From positions 62,001 through 126,000 of the forward strand of contig NZ_CABPSC010000001.1 in the NCBI RefSeq assembly GCF_902459585.1: DNA of 64,000 nt, written 5' to 3'. Positions 42,346 to 50,214 of the stretch are shown here, piece by piece. The notes under the pieces were generated by a model that worked only from the letters and a program-made list of their open reading frames with translations, did not search any database and had not been told where the DNA came from. The translations under genes and the position numbers were made by a program. Position 1 is the first letter of the stretch, and each line of letters starts with the position of its first letter. The DNA comes from Pandoraea nosoerga. GTDB lineage: Bacteria > Pseudomonadota > Gammaproteobacteria > Burkholderiales > Burkholderiaceae.

Positions 42346-42520
42346 CTGAATCGTCAATGCATGAAACCCGCGAACGTCATCCCGCTCAACCGTCCAGTCA
42401 GACGAGAAAATCCAAAATGCTTCATCATGTGGCCTCGCGCGCGGCGGCAGCCCCCCTTCGATGGCGGCGGGCCGGTGCCCGCGCTTCACGACACACGGCA
42501 CACGACAAAAACACAAGACG

Positions 42521-42541
42521 CATGACGCATGACCCATGACG
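42521..42541. repeat. 7-bp tandem repeat upstream of the NitT/TauT-type operon
   Basis: Three 7-bp units CATGACG, CATGACC, CATGACG, in a stretch of CA-rich simple sequence (42487-42545) between the TetR gene and the ABC transporter operon. Confidence 0.7.
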
Positions 42542-42603
42542 CACCCGTCTTCGATTTTCCCGGCGCAAGGTCGTGTGCCGGTCGGCTTGACCCGGAGTTG
42601 CTG

Positions 42604-43677
42604 ATGAAACCGTTGTACTCAATCGCCGGCTTTGCTGGCATCGCTTCCATCACTCGCATCAATTGCATCATTCGCATGATTCGCCCTGGCCGCTTCGCCC
42701 GCCTCGCGTCCCTGTCCCTGCTCGCACTGGCCGCTGCGCTCGCGCTGCCGGCCCCGCGCATGGCCCGCGCCGAAGAGATTTCCGTTACGCAGTGGGGCAG
42801 CAGCCTGTACGGCCTGCCCTACGCCGTGGCCATGGAGCGCGGGCTGTTCCGCAAGGCGGGCGTGGACATCACCGGCATTCTCAGCTCGGGCGGCGGCGGC
42901 ACCACGGTGCGCAACATTCTCGCGAGCAAGACACCATACGGCGAAGTCGCCGTCGCGGCCGCGCTGGCCGCCGCCCGCCAGGGGCTGGACATCGTGATCG
43001 TGAACGTCGGCACGCGCAGCGTCGCCGAAGCGTCGATGGTCACCCTGCCGGACAGCCCCGTGAAGACGCTCGCCGATCTCGTCGGCAAGAAGGTCGCCAT
43101 TACGTCGCCCAAGAGCGTGTCCGAAATGCTCTTCCTGATGGTGCTGCGCGAAAAGGGCATCGACGCCGCGAAGGTCACGCGCGTCGCCTCGGGCGGCTAC
43201 GTGAACGGCATGACGATGCTCGAACAGGGCGCAGTCGCCGGCGCGGTCGCCATCGAACCACTCTCGATCGTGCGCAAGTCGCAATACCGCACGCTCTATC
43301 GCGCCGGCGACGTGCTCAAGCCGATGACGACTTCGGTCGGCATCACGACGCGCGCTTTCGCGCAATCGCACCCCGACACGCTGCGCGCCATCATCGCCGG
43401 ACGCCGCGCCGGCGTGGACGCCACCTACGCCGACCCGGCCGGCGCCGCGAAGCTGCTCGCCGCGCAGTTCAAGCTTTCCCCCGAAGTCGCCAGGGAAGCC
43501 GTGGACAACATGGTCAAGTCGCACATGTGGAGCCAGGGCCAGTTCGATCGCGCCGAGCTCGGGCGCGTTGCCAGCGGACTCAAGCTCATCGGCGAGATCA
43601 AGGAAGACGTGGATTGGGCGAAGCTGGTCGATTCGCGCTTCCTGCCGGCCGACGTGCGGGCAAAGGGCCAGCTATGA
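42604..43677 (+). CDS. NitT/TauT-type ABC transporter substrate-binding protein
   Basis: 357-residue periplasmic binding protein. A hydrophobic signal peptide ends near ARAEE (RLASLSLLALAAALALP) and the mature part has the SsuA/NMT1 pattern (VTQWGSSLYGLPYAVAMERGLFRKAGVDITGI, GGGGTTVRNILASK, DLVGKKVAITSPKS). The ATG at 42604 has a GGAG site; an internal ATG at 42676 would skip a 9-bp repeat (42638-42682) that encodes an Ile/Arg-rich n-region (GIASITRINCIIRMIRPG). Its stop overlaps the ATPase gene as ATGA. Substrate (sulfonate, nitrate, pyrimidine or aromatic) is unknown. Confidence 0.88.
   Translation: MKPLYSIAGFAGIASITRINCIIRMIRPGRFARLASLSLLALAAALALPAPRMARAEEISVTQWGSSLYGLPYAVAMERGLFRKAGVDITGILSSGGGGTTVRNILASKTPYGEVAVAAALAAARQGLDIVIVNVGTRSVAEASMVTLPDSPVKTLADLVGKKVAITSPKSVSEMLFLMVLREKGIDAAKVTRVASGGYVNGMTMLEQGAVAGAVAIEPLSIVRKSQYRTLYRAGDVLKPMTTSVGITTRAFAQSHPDTLRAIIAGRRAGVDATYADPAGAAKLLAAQFKLSPEVAREAVDNMVKSHMWSQGQFDRAELGRVASGLKLIGEIKEDVDWAKLVDSRFLPADVRAKGQL
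42638..42682. repeat. 9-bp tandem repeat in the signal-peptide region of the binding protein
   Basis: Five 9-bp units with a GCATC core (GCATCGCTT, CCATCACTC, GCATCAATT, GCATCATTC, GCATGATTC). It is in frame and lies between two candidate start codons. Confidence 0.75.
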
Positions 43678-44591
43678 CGCCACCGTCTCCCGGCTCGCGC
43701 CTGCATCTGGTCGACGAGGCCGGTGCGCCGCACGCCAGCCACGGGCCGCACGTCGTGCTCGCGGGCGTGACGAAAGACTACAGGGCGCCCGATCCGAAGA
43801 CATCGCGAAAAACGCGGATGCAGGCGCTCGGCCCGGTCGACCTCACATTGCGCAAGGGCGAGTTCTTCTCCGTGGTCGGCCCGTCCGGCTGCGGAAAATC
43901 GACGTTGCTCGAACTCATCGCGGGGCTTGCTGCGCCGAGCGACGGCCTTGTCCAGTTCGAGGGACGACCGGTCACGGGCGTGCCCGAAGGCGTCGGCGTG
44001 GTGTTCCAGGAAGACGCCTCGTTCCCGTGGCTCACCGTGCGCGAGAACATCGGCTTCGGCCTTCGCATGGCGGGCGTGGACAGCGCGGAGATCGAGCGCC
44101 GCGTGGCCTACGCGCTCGGCTTCATGGGCTTGCGCGAGTTCGCCAACGCACGCCCGGCGCAGCTCTCGGGCGGCATGCGTCAGCGCATGTGCATTGCGCG
44201 CACGCTCGTCATCGCGCCTCGCCTCATCCTGCTCGACGAGCCGTTCGGCGCACTCGATCAGCAAACGCGCATGCTCATGGGCGACGAACTGTTGCGCCTG
44301 TGGCGCGAGACGTCGGCGACCGTACTGCTGATCACCCATGCGCTCGACGAGGCGGCCGTCCTCTCGGATCGCGTGGGCGTGATGTCGTCACGGCCAGGGC
44401 GCTTCATCGACGTGATCGAAACGGGCTGGGAGCGCAATCGCGACAGCCGCATCGTGGCCGCCCCGAGGTTCGGCGAAATCACCGCACGCCTGTGGGACAC
44501 GCTGCGCGCCGAATCGCTCAAGGCGATGGAGAGCGGCGAACGCCCCGCTGGCGCAAACGGTGCGCCAGGCGCCGGCCTGCGCCGCCAGTGA
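43674..44591 (+). CDS. NitT/TauT-type ABC transporter ATP-binding protein
   Basis: 305-residue ATPase. Walker A GPSGCGKST at 69-77, Q-loop VVFQEDASFPWLTV, signature LSGGMRQRMCIARTL, Walker B LILLDEPFGALD and switch histidine ITHALDEA are all present. It has a longer N-terminal tail (about 25 residues) than usual. Its start overlaps the binding protein stop as ATGA. One ATPase serves the two permeases that follow. Confidence 0.95.
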   Translation: MTPPSPGSRLHLVDEAGAPHASHGPHVVLAGVTKDYRAPDPKTSRKTRMQALGPVDLTLRKGEFFSVVGPSGCGKSTLLELIAGLAAPSDGLVQFEGRPVTGVPEGVGVVFQEDASFPWLTVRENIGFGLRMAGVDSAEIERRVAYALGFMGLREFANARPAQLSGGMRQRMCIARTLVIAPRLILLDEPFGALDQQTRMLMGDELLRLWRETSATVLLITHALDEAAVLSDRVGVMSSRPGRFIDVIETGWERNRDSRIVAAPRFGEITARLWDTLRAESLKAMESGERPAGANGAPGAGLRRQ

Positions 44592-44609
44592 GCTCATGAT
44601 GCGATTGCC

Positions 44610-45362
44610 ATGATGCGCCCCGAACGCCTCATTCGCACGACCGTCGTCGCAGGTCTCGTGCTGCTCGTGGAGTGGCTGTGCCGCACCGGCGCGATTCCGG
44701 CCGACGTCATGATCGCGCCGAGCGCGATGGCGCTGCACGCGGCCGAACTGCTCCGCGAGGGGCGCTTCACCCGCGACATCGCGACGAGCTTCGCAAGCGT
44801 CGCCATCGCGTCGATCTGCGCAGTGGTCTTCGGCTTTGCCGCCGGCCTCGTCATCCATGCGCTGCCGGGCGTGCGCCGCGCGCTGGAACCACTGATCGCG
44901 AGCTACTACGCGGTGCCGACGTTCGCGTTCTATCCGGTGTTCATCGTGCTGTTCGGCGTCGGCGCGCTGCCGATCATCGCGATTGCCACGTTGCTCGCGG
45001 TCGTGTCGATGATGACGGCGACGATGACCGGTCTCGACCGCATCCCGCGCTCGTATTCGAAGACGGCCCGCGTCATGCGGCTCACGCGCTGGCAGGCGGT
45101 ATGGCACGTCAAACTGCCGGCAACCTTGCCGCACCTCTTCAGTGGCGTGCGGCTCGCGGTGTCGCATGCGTTCATCGGCGTGATCGCCTCGGAGTTCATC
45201 CTCTCCGGCTCCGGCATCGGCTACGCGATCAGCTACGCCTACAACAACTTCGAGAACGCCGACATGTATGCGCTCATGCTCACCGTGCTCGTCGCGGTGA
45301 CCGTGGTCAACGGCATACTCAACCACATCGACGCGCGCTTCCAAGCGCGCAGTCGTCGCTGA
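44610..45362 (+). CDS. NitT/TauT-type ABC transporter permease 1
   Basis: 250-residue membrane protein with about six helices and the EAA-type cytoplasmic loop SKTARVMRLTRWQAVWHVKLPATLPHLFSGVRLAVSHA near the C-terminus. It sits 18 bp after the ATPase gene. It pairs with a second, different permease gene 14 bp downstream. Confidence 0.93.
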   Translation: MMRPERLIRTTVVAGLVLLVEWLCRTGAIPADVMIAPSAMALHAAELLREGRFTRDIATSFASVAIASICAVVFGFAAGLVIHALPGVRRALEPLIASYYAVPTFAFYPVFIVLFGVGALPIIAIATLLAVVSMMTATMTGLDRIPRSYSKTARVMRLTRWQAVWHVKLPATLPHLFSGVRLAVSHAFIGVIASEFILSGSGIGYAISYAYNNFENADMYALMLTVLVAVTVVNGILNHIDARFQARSRR

Positions 45363-45376
45363 ACCGGCCGCTGCAT

Positions 45377-46123
45377 ATGGACTTCAGGAAACCCAACCCG
45401 CTTGGCACGCTCGCCGTCGTGTTCGTGCTGATCGGCCTGTGGCAGACGGTCCACTGGCTCAATGGCTCGGCCCTCGGCTCGCCCGCCGCGACCGCGCGGG
45501 AACTCTGGGCGATGATGGGCACGGCGTCGTTCTGGGCAGACGCCGCGCAGACCGGCGAAGCACTCGCCTTCTCGCTGGTGATCGCCATCGCGGGCGGTGT
45601 TGCGCTCGGGCTGGTGCTCGGCGCAAATCGCCTGGCGGCGAACGTGGCCGAGCCGATCCTCGTCAATCTGTACTCCCTGCCGAAGGTCACGTTGTACCCG
45701 CTGGTGCTGCTGATCTTCGGCCTGGGCCTGGCCGCAAAGGTGGCGTTCGGCGTCATGCACGGCTTGATCCCGATTCTGATCTTCACGATGAACGGCATCC
45801 GGCAGATCAAGCCCGTCTACTTCCGCGCGGCGCACGCGATGCATCTGTCGCGGCGCCAGATCGCCCTGCGGGTCGTGCTGCCGGCCGTCCTGCCCGAGGT
45901 GCTCTCCGGCGTGCGGCTGGGTTTCTCGCTCACGCTGCTCGGCGTGTTGATCGGCGAGATGTTCGCGTCGCAGAAGGGCCTGGGCCACCAACTGTCCAAC
46001 GCGATGAACCTCGGCAACATCGACACGATCATGGCGGTCGCGCTGTTCCTCATGCTGTTCGCGCTCGCGGGCAACACGCTGCTCAGCGCACTGAGCCGGC
46101 GCCTTGGCGCCGCGGCGGCGTGA
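45377..46123 (+). CDS. NitT/TauT-type ABC transporter permease 2
   Basis: 248-residue membrane protein, clearly different in sequence from permease 1 (EAA loop: RAAHAMHLSRRQIALRVVLPAVLPEVLSGVRLGFSLT). Together they probably form a heterodimer translocator, whereas most NitT/TauT systems use two copies of one permease. It ends the operon; simple sequence repeats follow. Confidence 0.93.
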   Translation: MDFRKPNPLGTLAVVFVLIGLWQTVHWLNGSALGSPAATARELWAMMGTASFWADAAQTGEALAFSLVIAIAGGVALGLVLGANRLAANVAEPILVNLYSLPKVTLYPLVLLIFGLGLAAKVAFGVMHGLIPILIFTMNGIRQIKPVYFRAAHAMHLSRRQIALRVVLPAVLPEVLSGVRLGFSLTLLGVLIGEMFASQKGLGHQLSNAMNLGNIDTIMAVALFLMLFALAGNTLLSALSRRLGAAAA

Positions 46124-46528
46124 CCTGCCAGGCTCGCGAGCCCGACCGCCCGCCACCGCCGCCCGCCGCCCGTCGCCCGTCGCCCGTCGCCCTCGTCTCG
46201 TCTCGTCTCGTCTCGTCTCGTCTCGTCTGTCAATTGACCGCCCGCTTTGTGACGTTTTGTTTTCAGGCCAATGCGGCGAATGCGCCGAACCGGCCGCCAA
46301 CGGAAGCCGCATCCGGCCGTAACGCCCCGCCGGGCGGCCTCGCGCGACGCGCTCGACGCCCGAGCGGCGACGTCCACGGTTTGCCGCGATCACAAAACTC
46401 GACAAAAACGGCATACAACGCGACACGGCAAGCCATATGGCATGGCTACCATGCAGCGGTTCTGAGAGAAGGCCCTGTGCCCGGCGTCAGCCCTCCATCA
46501 CCCGCGAGCACTGCGATAGCTGAAAGTC
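46124..46528. other. 405-bp intergenic region with simple-sequence repeats
   Basis: The region holds CCCGTCG-type hexamer-like repeats (about 46165-46190), then the CTCGT array described separately, then ordinary sequence leading to the glycosyltransferase gene. A short arginine-rich frame over the repeats is not credible as a gene. No terminator with a T tract was seen. Confidence 0.55.
46192..46226. repeat. Perfect pentanucleotide array (CTCGT)7
   Basis: Seven perfect CTCGT units in a row, preceded by CGTCGCC-type repeats. A perfect 5-mer array of this length is prone to slippage and may vary between isolates. Confidence 0.9.
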
Positions 46529-48151
46529 ATGGCGTTGCCCATTTCCCCGGTCCGGTCCGCCGAGGCCGGCACCGATTCCGTCCCGCTGCCCTTCGGCAAG
46601 GCGCCCCGCGCCGCCCTGGGCGCACACGCGTGGGAGCGCCTGTGGGTGCAGTACCGTGCGCCACTGATCTACGTCGCGTTCTTCGGCCTGATCTGGACGC
46701 TCGTGAGCGGCGCGCTCGACCCCACCGTGCCATACGACGCCGTCGAAGCGCTCAACTGGGCCCGCAACGCCGAGTGGGGCACGCCCAAGAACCCGTGGCT
46801 GACGGGCCTCGCATTCTGGCCGGCCATCGGGCTGCGCGGCCCGGCGCAGGGCGTCTACTGGTATGCATCGCACTTCGCCGGTGTGGCGATCGGCCTGCTT
46901 GGCGTCTGGCAGCTCGCGCTGCGCCTCACGCACCGGCGCGATCTGGCGTGGCTCGCCATGCTGAGCCTCAATGTGTCTGGCGTGCTCAACATCGACATCC
47001 TGCCGTACAACGACAACTATCTGCTGGTCATGCTCTGGCCGTGGATGCTGTACCTGCTCGTGCGCGCCGTCTTCGACACGCCAGCCGCGTGGCCGCTGTT
47101 CGGCGCCGTGGCCGGTCTGGCCGCCATGACCAAATATTCGACGTTCGCGATCATCGGCATGGCGTGCGTGCTCGCGCTCGTCTCGCCGGCGTTGCGTCGG
47201 CGCTGCCGAACGCCGTGGTTCGCGCTCGCGGTGGCGATGTTCCTGCTGCTGGTCCTGCCCAACCTCTGGTGGCTCGCGCATCACGACTTCGCGGCATTCC
47301 GCTGGGTCGGCGATCAGATCCGCGAGCGGTTGAACCCGCGTGGTGCGAAAGCCGCGGCCTGCGCGTTCTATCCGGTGGCCGTGCTCGCCATCGTGGCGCT
47401 GTTGTGCGGCGCCCGGCTGCGCTGGCCACCTTCGGCCGAAGCGCGGGCGCCGTTGTGTCTGCTCGCCCAGGTGCTTCTTCTGCCGCTCGTGCCGATCCTG
47501 GCGTATTTCACGGTGTTCGACGGCGGGCGCGTGACCGAATGGTTGCAACCGTTCGTCGTGCCGGCGCCCGCGCTGCTGGTCGCTTGCCTTGCCGGCGCCG
47601 GCCCCGGAAGAGACCTCTGCGTGCGTCGCGCCATCGCGGGCTTCGCAGGCGCTGCCGCGGTGGTCCTCGTGGTCTATGCATTCTTCCTGTGCGCGAACGT
47701 CAAGAACGCCGGGCAGAAGTTCTCGGGCCTGAAGACGCTCGGCGTTGTGCTCGAACAGCGCTGGCACGACCGGTACGGCGCCCCGCTGCGCTATGTCGGC
47801 GGCCATCCGGTCTCGCACTGGCTGACGTTCTACGTGCCGGGCAATCCGCAACTGCTCGCCGCATGGTCGAGCGCGACGCGGCCCAACATCTACACGCGCG
47901 GTATCGACGAGGCGAGCGTGCGGCGCGACGGCGCACTGCTCGTCGGCACGCCCGAGGTGCGCTGCGACGACGCCGATTTCGGCTCGGTGCTCGCGCAGTG
48001 GCCCACACTGAAGATCGACGCCACCGAGGACGTCCTGTTCTCCTTTCATCGGAACGCAAAACAAAGGCAGAAGCATCTGTGCGTCGCGTGGGTCGCACCG
48101 GCCGCATCGGCACCACCGGCCTCGCCTGCCGCACCTGCCGCGGCGCATTGA
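46529..48151 (+). CDS. GT39-type membrane glycosyltransferase (PMT_2 family)
   Basis: 540-residue integral membrane enzyme of the ArnT/dolichyl-phosphate-mannose-transferase-like family, with about 11-12 hydrophobic segments. The N-terminal cytoplasmic tail is followed by a first periplasmic loop with acidic YDAVEALNWARNAEWG that corresponds to the catalytic region, and a C-terminal periplasmic domain (from about 440; LRYVGGHPVSHWLTFYVPGNPQLLAAWSS). It should transfer a sugar from a polyprenyl phosphate donor to an envelope acceptor. Two-component genes follow after 195 bp and might regulate envelope modification, which is inference. Confidence 0.87.
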   Translation: MALPISPVRSAEAGTDSVPLPFGKAPRAALGAHAWERLWVQYRAPLIYVAFFGLIWTLVSGALDPTVPYDAVEALNWARNAEWGTPKNPWLTGLAFWPAIGLRGPAQGVYWYASHFAGVAIGLLGVWQLALRLTHRRDLAWLAMLSLNVSGVLNIDILPYNDNYLLVMLWPWMLYLLVRAVFDTPAAWPLFGAVAGLAAMTKYSTFAIIGMACVLALVSPALRRRCRTPWFALAVAMFLLLVLPNLWWLAHHDFAAFRWVGDQIRERLNPRGAKAAACAFYPVAVLAIVALLCGARLRWPPSAEARAPLCLLAQVLLLPLVPILAYFTVFDGGRVTEWLQPFVVPAPALLVACLAGAGPGRDLCVRRAIAGFAGAAAVVLVVYAFFLCANVKNAGQKFSGLKTLGVVLEQRWHDRYGAPLRYVGGHPVSHWLTFYVPGNPQLLAAWSSATRPNIYTRGIDEASVRRDGALLVGTPEVRCDDADFGSVLAQWPTLKIDATEDVLFSFHRNAKQRQKHLCVAWVAPAASAPPASPAAPAAAH

Positions 48152-48346
48152 ATGGTGCGCCGGCCTTGATGGTCGGACGCGTCGCCCATGGGCCGCTCGT
48201 CACCGGGGGAAGGCGCAAGCCATTAGAATCCACAAAGACACGGGAAACCGCTGTGCGCGCGCACCGGCCTCGACGCCGGCTCCACCATGACATCGCAAGC
48301 CTCGCGAACGCGCCGCGGCCGTTTCCGGACAATCGAAATCACCACC

Positions 48347-49051
48347 ATGCCTACACGGATCCTGCTTGTCGAAGACGATATCCGGCTCTCCGCGCTGGTC
48401 GCCGAGTACCTGCGTAAGCACGACTATCAGGTCGACACGGTACTCGACGGTGCGCTCGCCGTTCAGGCGATCGTCAGCCGGCGCCCCGACCTCGTCATTC
48501 TCGACGTCAACCTTCCCGGCAAGGACGGCTTCCAGATCTGCCGCGAAGCCCGACAGCATTACGACGGCATCGTCATCATGGTGACCGCCCGCGACGAGGA
48601 GTTCGACGAAGTGCTCGGTCTGGAACTGGGCGCGGACGACTACGTACACAAACCCGTGCAACCGCGCGTGCTGCTCGCGCACATCAAGGCGCAGTTGCGC
48701 CGCACCGTGCAGCGGCACTCGCCCGTCGCGCAGCCCGACGCCATCACCCTCGGCAAATTCACCATCGATCGGGAAAGCCGCACCGTCACGCTGCCCAACG
48801 GCCGCACGCCGGACCTGACGTCGGCCGAATTCGACTTGTTATGGGCGCTGGCGCGCTCGGCCGGCAAGGTCGTCACCCGCGACGAACTGCTCAAGGAGTT
48901 GCGCGGCTTCGAGTTCGACGGACTGGACCGCTCGATCGACGCCGGCATCTACAAGCTGCGGCGCAAGCTCAACGACGACACGGCGGCGCCCCATCGCATC
49001 CTTACCGTGCGCGGAAAGGGCTATCAGCTCAACAAATCGGGCTGGGATTGA
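48347..49051 (+). CDS. RstA-like response regulator (OmpR family)
   Basis: 234-residue regulator. Receiver domain: acidic pocket E9-D10-D11, phosphorylated D53 (VILDVNLPGKDG) and K102 (DDYVHKPVQP), followed by an OmpR-type winged helix (from about 140; LTSAEFDLLWALARSAGKVVTRDELLKELRGFEFDGLDRSIDAGIYKLRRKL). Sequence resembles E. coli RstA (YLAKHDxQV and LPGKDG). The ATG at 48347 was chosen because it starts on the receiver domain; an upstream start adds 20 unconserved residues. The kinase gene follows after 21 bp. Confidence 0.92.
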   Translation: MPTRILLVEDDIRLSALVAEYLRKHDYQVDTVLDGALAVQAIVSRRPDLVILDVNLPGKDGFQICREARQHYDGIVIMVTARDEEFDEVLGLELGADDYVHKPVQPRVLLAHIKAQLRRTVQRHSPVAQPDAITLGKFTIDRESRTVTLPNGRTPDLTSAEFDLLWALARSAGKVVTRDELLKELRGFEFDGLDRSIDAGIYKLRRKLNDDTAAPHRILTVRGKGYQLNKSGWD

Positions 49052-49072
49052 GCGCCGGGATCGGGACAACGC

Positions 49073-50188
49073 ATGCCATCGACCAAGTTTCGGCCCTATC
49101 GCCACTATCGATTGCGCTGGCTGCGCTTTCGGCGCTCCTGGACGGACACGCGCGCCGACCGGCGCCCGAGCTGGTCGCGTCTGTACGTGCGCACCTACAC
49201 CGGCATGCTGCTGCTCTGTCTGTCCATCTGGATCGTGCCCGCCGCAATGCTCTTCGCCGCGCCGGCGGGCGCCGTGTCGCGCGATTTTCTGCTCTCCGCG
49301 CGGTTCCTGCTGCCGGGCATCGCCGCCACGCTGATCCTGCCGGCGATCGTCGCCTATCGCTGGATGCGCCCCGTGTGGGTCGACCTCGTCATGGTGCGCG
49401 AGCGTGCCATCGACTTCAGCGGCGGACGCTTTCACACACGCGCGCGCGAGTCGCACAGCGTCATCATCGGCCCGCTTGCCCGCACGCTGAACGCGCTGGC
49501 GATTCGCATGGAAAAGCTCATCGCCACCCAGCGCGACCTGACCAACGGCATTTCTCACGAGCTGCGCACGCCGCTCGCCCGGCTGCGCTTCGCGCTGGAG
49601 ATTCTGCGCGACCCCACGTCGTCGGCCGATGCGCAACAGCAGGCGCTCGCCGGCATCGATCAGGACGTTACCGAGCTCGACGAACTGATCGACATGAGCC
49701 TGACGTATGCACGCCTGGAATACAGCTCCCTCCAGTCGAACATCGAGAAAACGTCGGTGGCGAACTGGTTCTCGCAGCAGGTGCTCGACGCCACGCTGCT
49801 ATACGCGGACAGGGAAATCACGCTGGCCGAAACGCTCGAGCCCTCGGTGCTCGTCGCGATGGACAAGCGCCTGATGTCGTTCGCGCTGCGCAACCTCGTG
49901 CGCAACGCGGCCCGGCACTCGCGCTCGCGTATCAATGTCGGCATGCGTTTGCAGCACGGCAACGTCGAGGTGTACGTCGAGGACGACGGTCCGGGCGTTC
50001 CCGAAAGCGAGCGCAAGCGCATCTTCGACGCGTTCGTCCGTCTCGACCGGCGCGTGGGCGGCCACGGGCTGGGCCTCGCCATCACGCAGCAGGTCCTCCA
50101 GGCGCACAATGGCCGCATCGTGGCGACCGACCCGCTCGTCCTTGGCGGAGCACGCTTCGAGATGAGCTGGCCGGCGGGCCAGGTCTGA
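49073..50188 (+). CDS. Sensor histidine kinase (RstB-like)
   Basis: 371-residue kinase. Two hydrophobic segments (about 43-64 and 77-97) enclose a very short periplasmic loop of about 12 residues. A HAMP-like region (about 98-150) leads to the HisKA helix with H162 in NGISHELRTPLARLRF, then the N box (RNLVRNAARHS), G1 (VEDDGPGVP) and G2 (VGGHGLGLAI) of the HATPase domain. With no large sensory loop, it probably senses a membrane or cytoplasmic cue. It is the second gene of the operon with the response regulator. Confidence 0.93.
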   Translation: MPSTKFRPYRHYRLRWLRFRRSWTDTRADRRPSWSRLYVRTYTGMLLLCLSIWIVPAAMLFAAPAGAVSRDFLLSARFLLPGIAATLILPAIVAYRWMRPVWVDLVMVRERAIDFSGGRFHTRARESHSVIIGPLARTLNALAIRMEKLIATQRDLTNGISHELRTPLARLRFALEILRDPTSSADAQQQALAGIDQDVTELDELIDMSLTYARLEYSSLQSNIEKTSVANWFSQQVLDATLLYADREITLAETLEPSVLVAMDKRLMSFALRNLVRNAARHSRSRINVGMRLQHGNVEVYVEDDGPGVPESERKRIFDAFVRLDRRVGGHGLGLAITQQVLQAHNGRIVATDPLVLGGARFEMSWPAGQV

Positions 50189-50214
50189 GCCGGCACGTCG
50201 TCCGGCATTGCGCG

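Noticed and set aside
46104-46322. 72-residue frame over the CTCGT array
   Set aside because: The frame is made of Ser/Arg-rich repeat translation (VSSRLVSSRL) and is explained by the repeat, not by coding.
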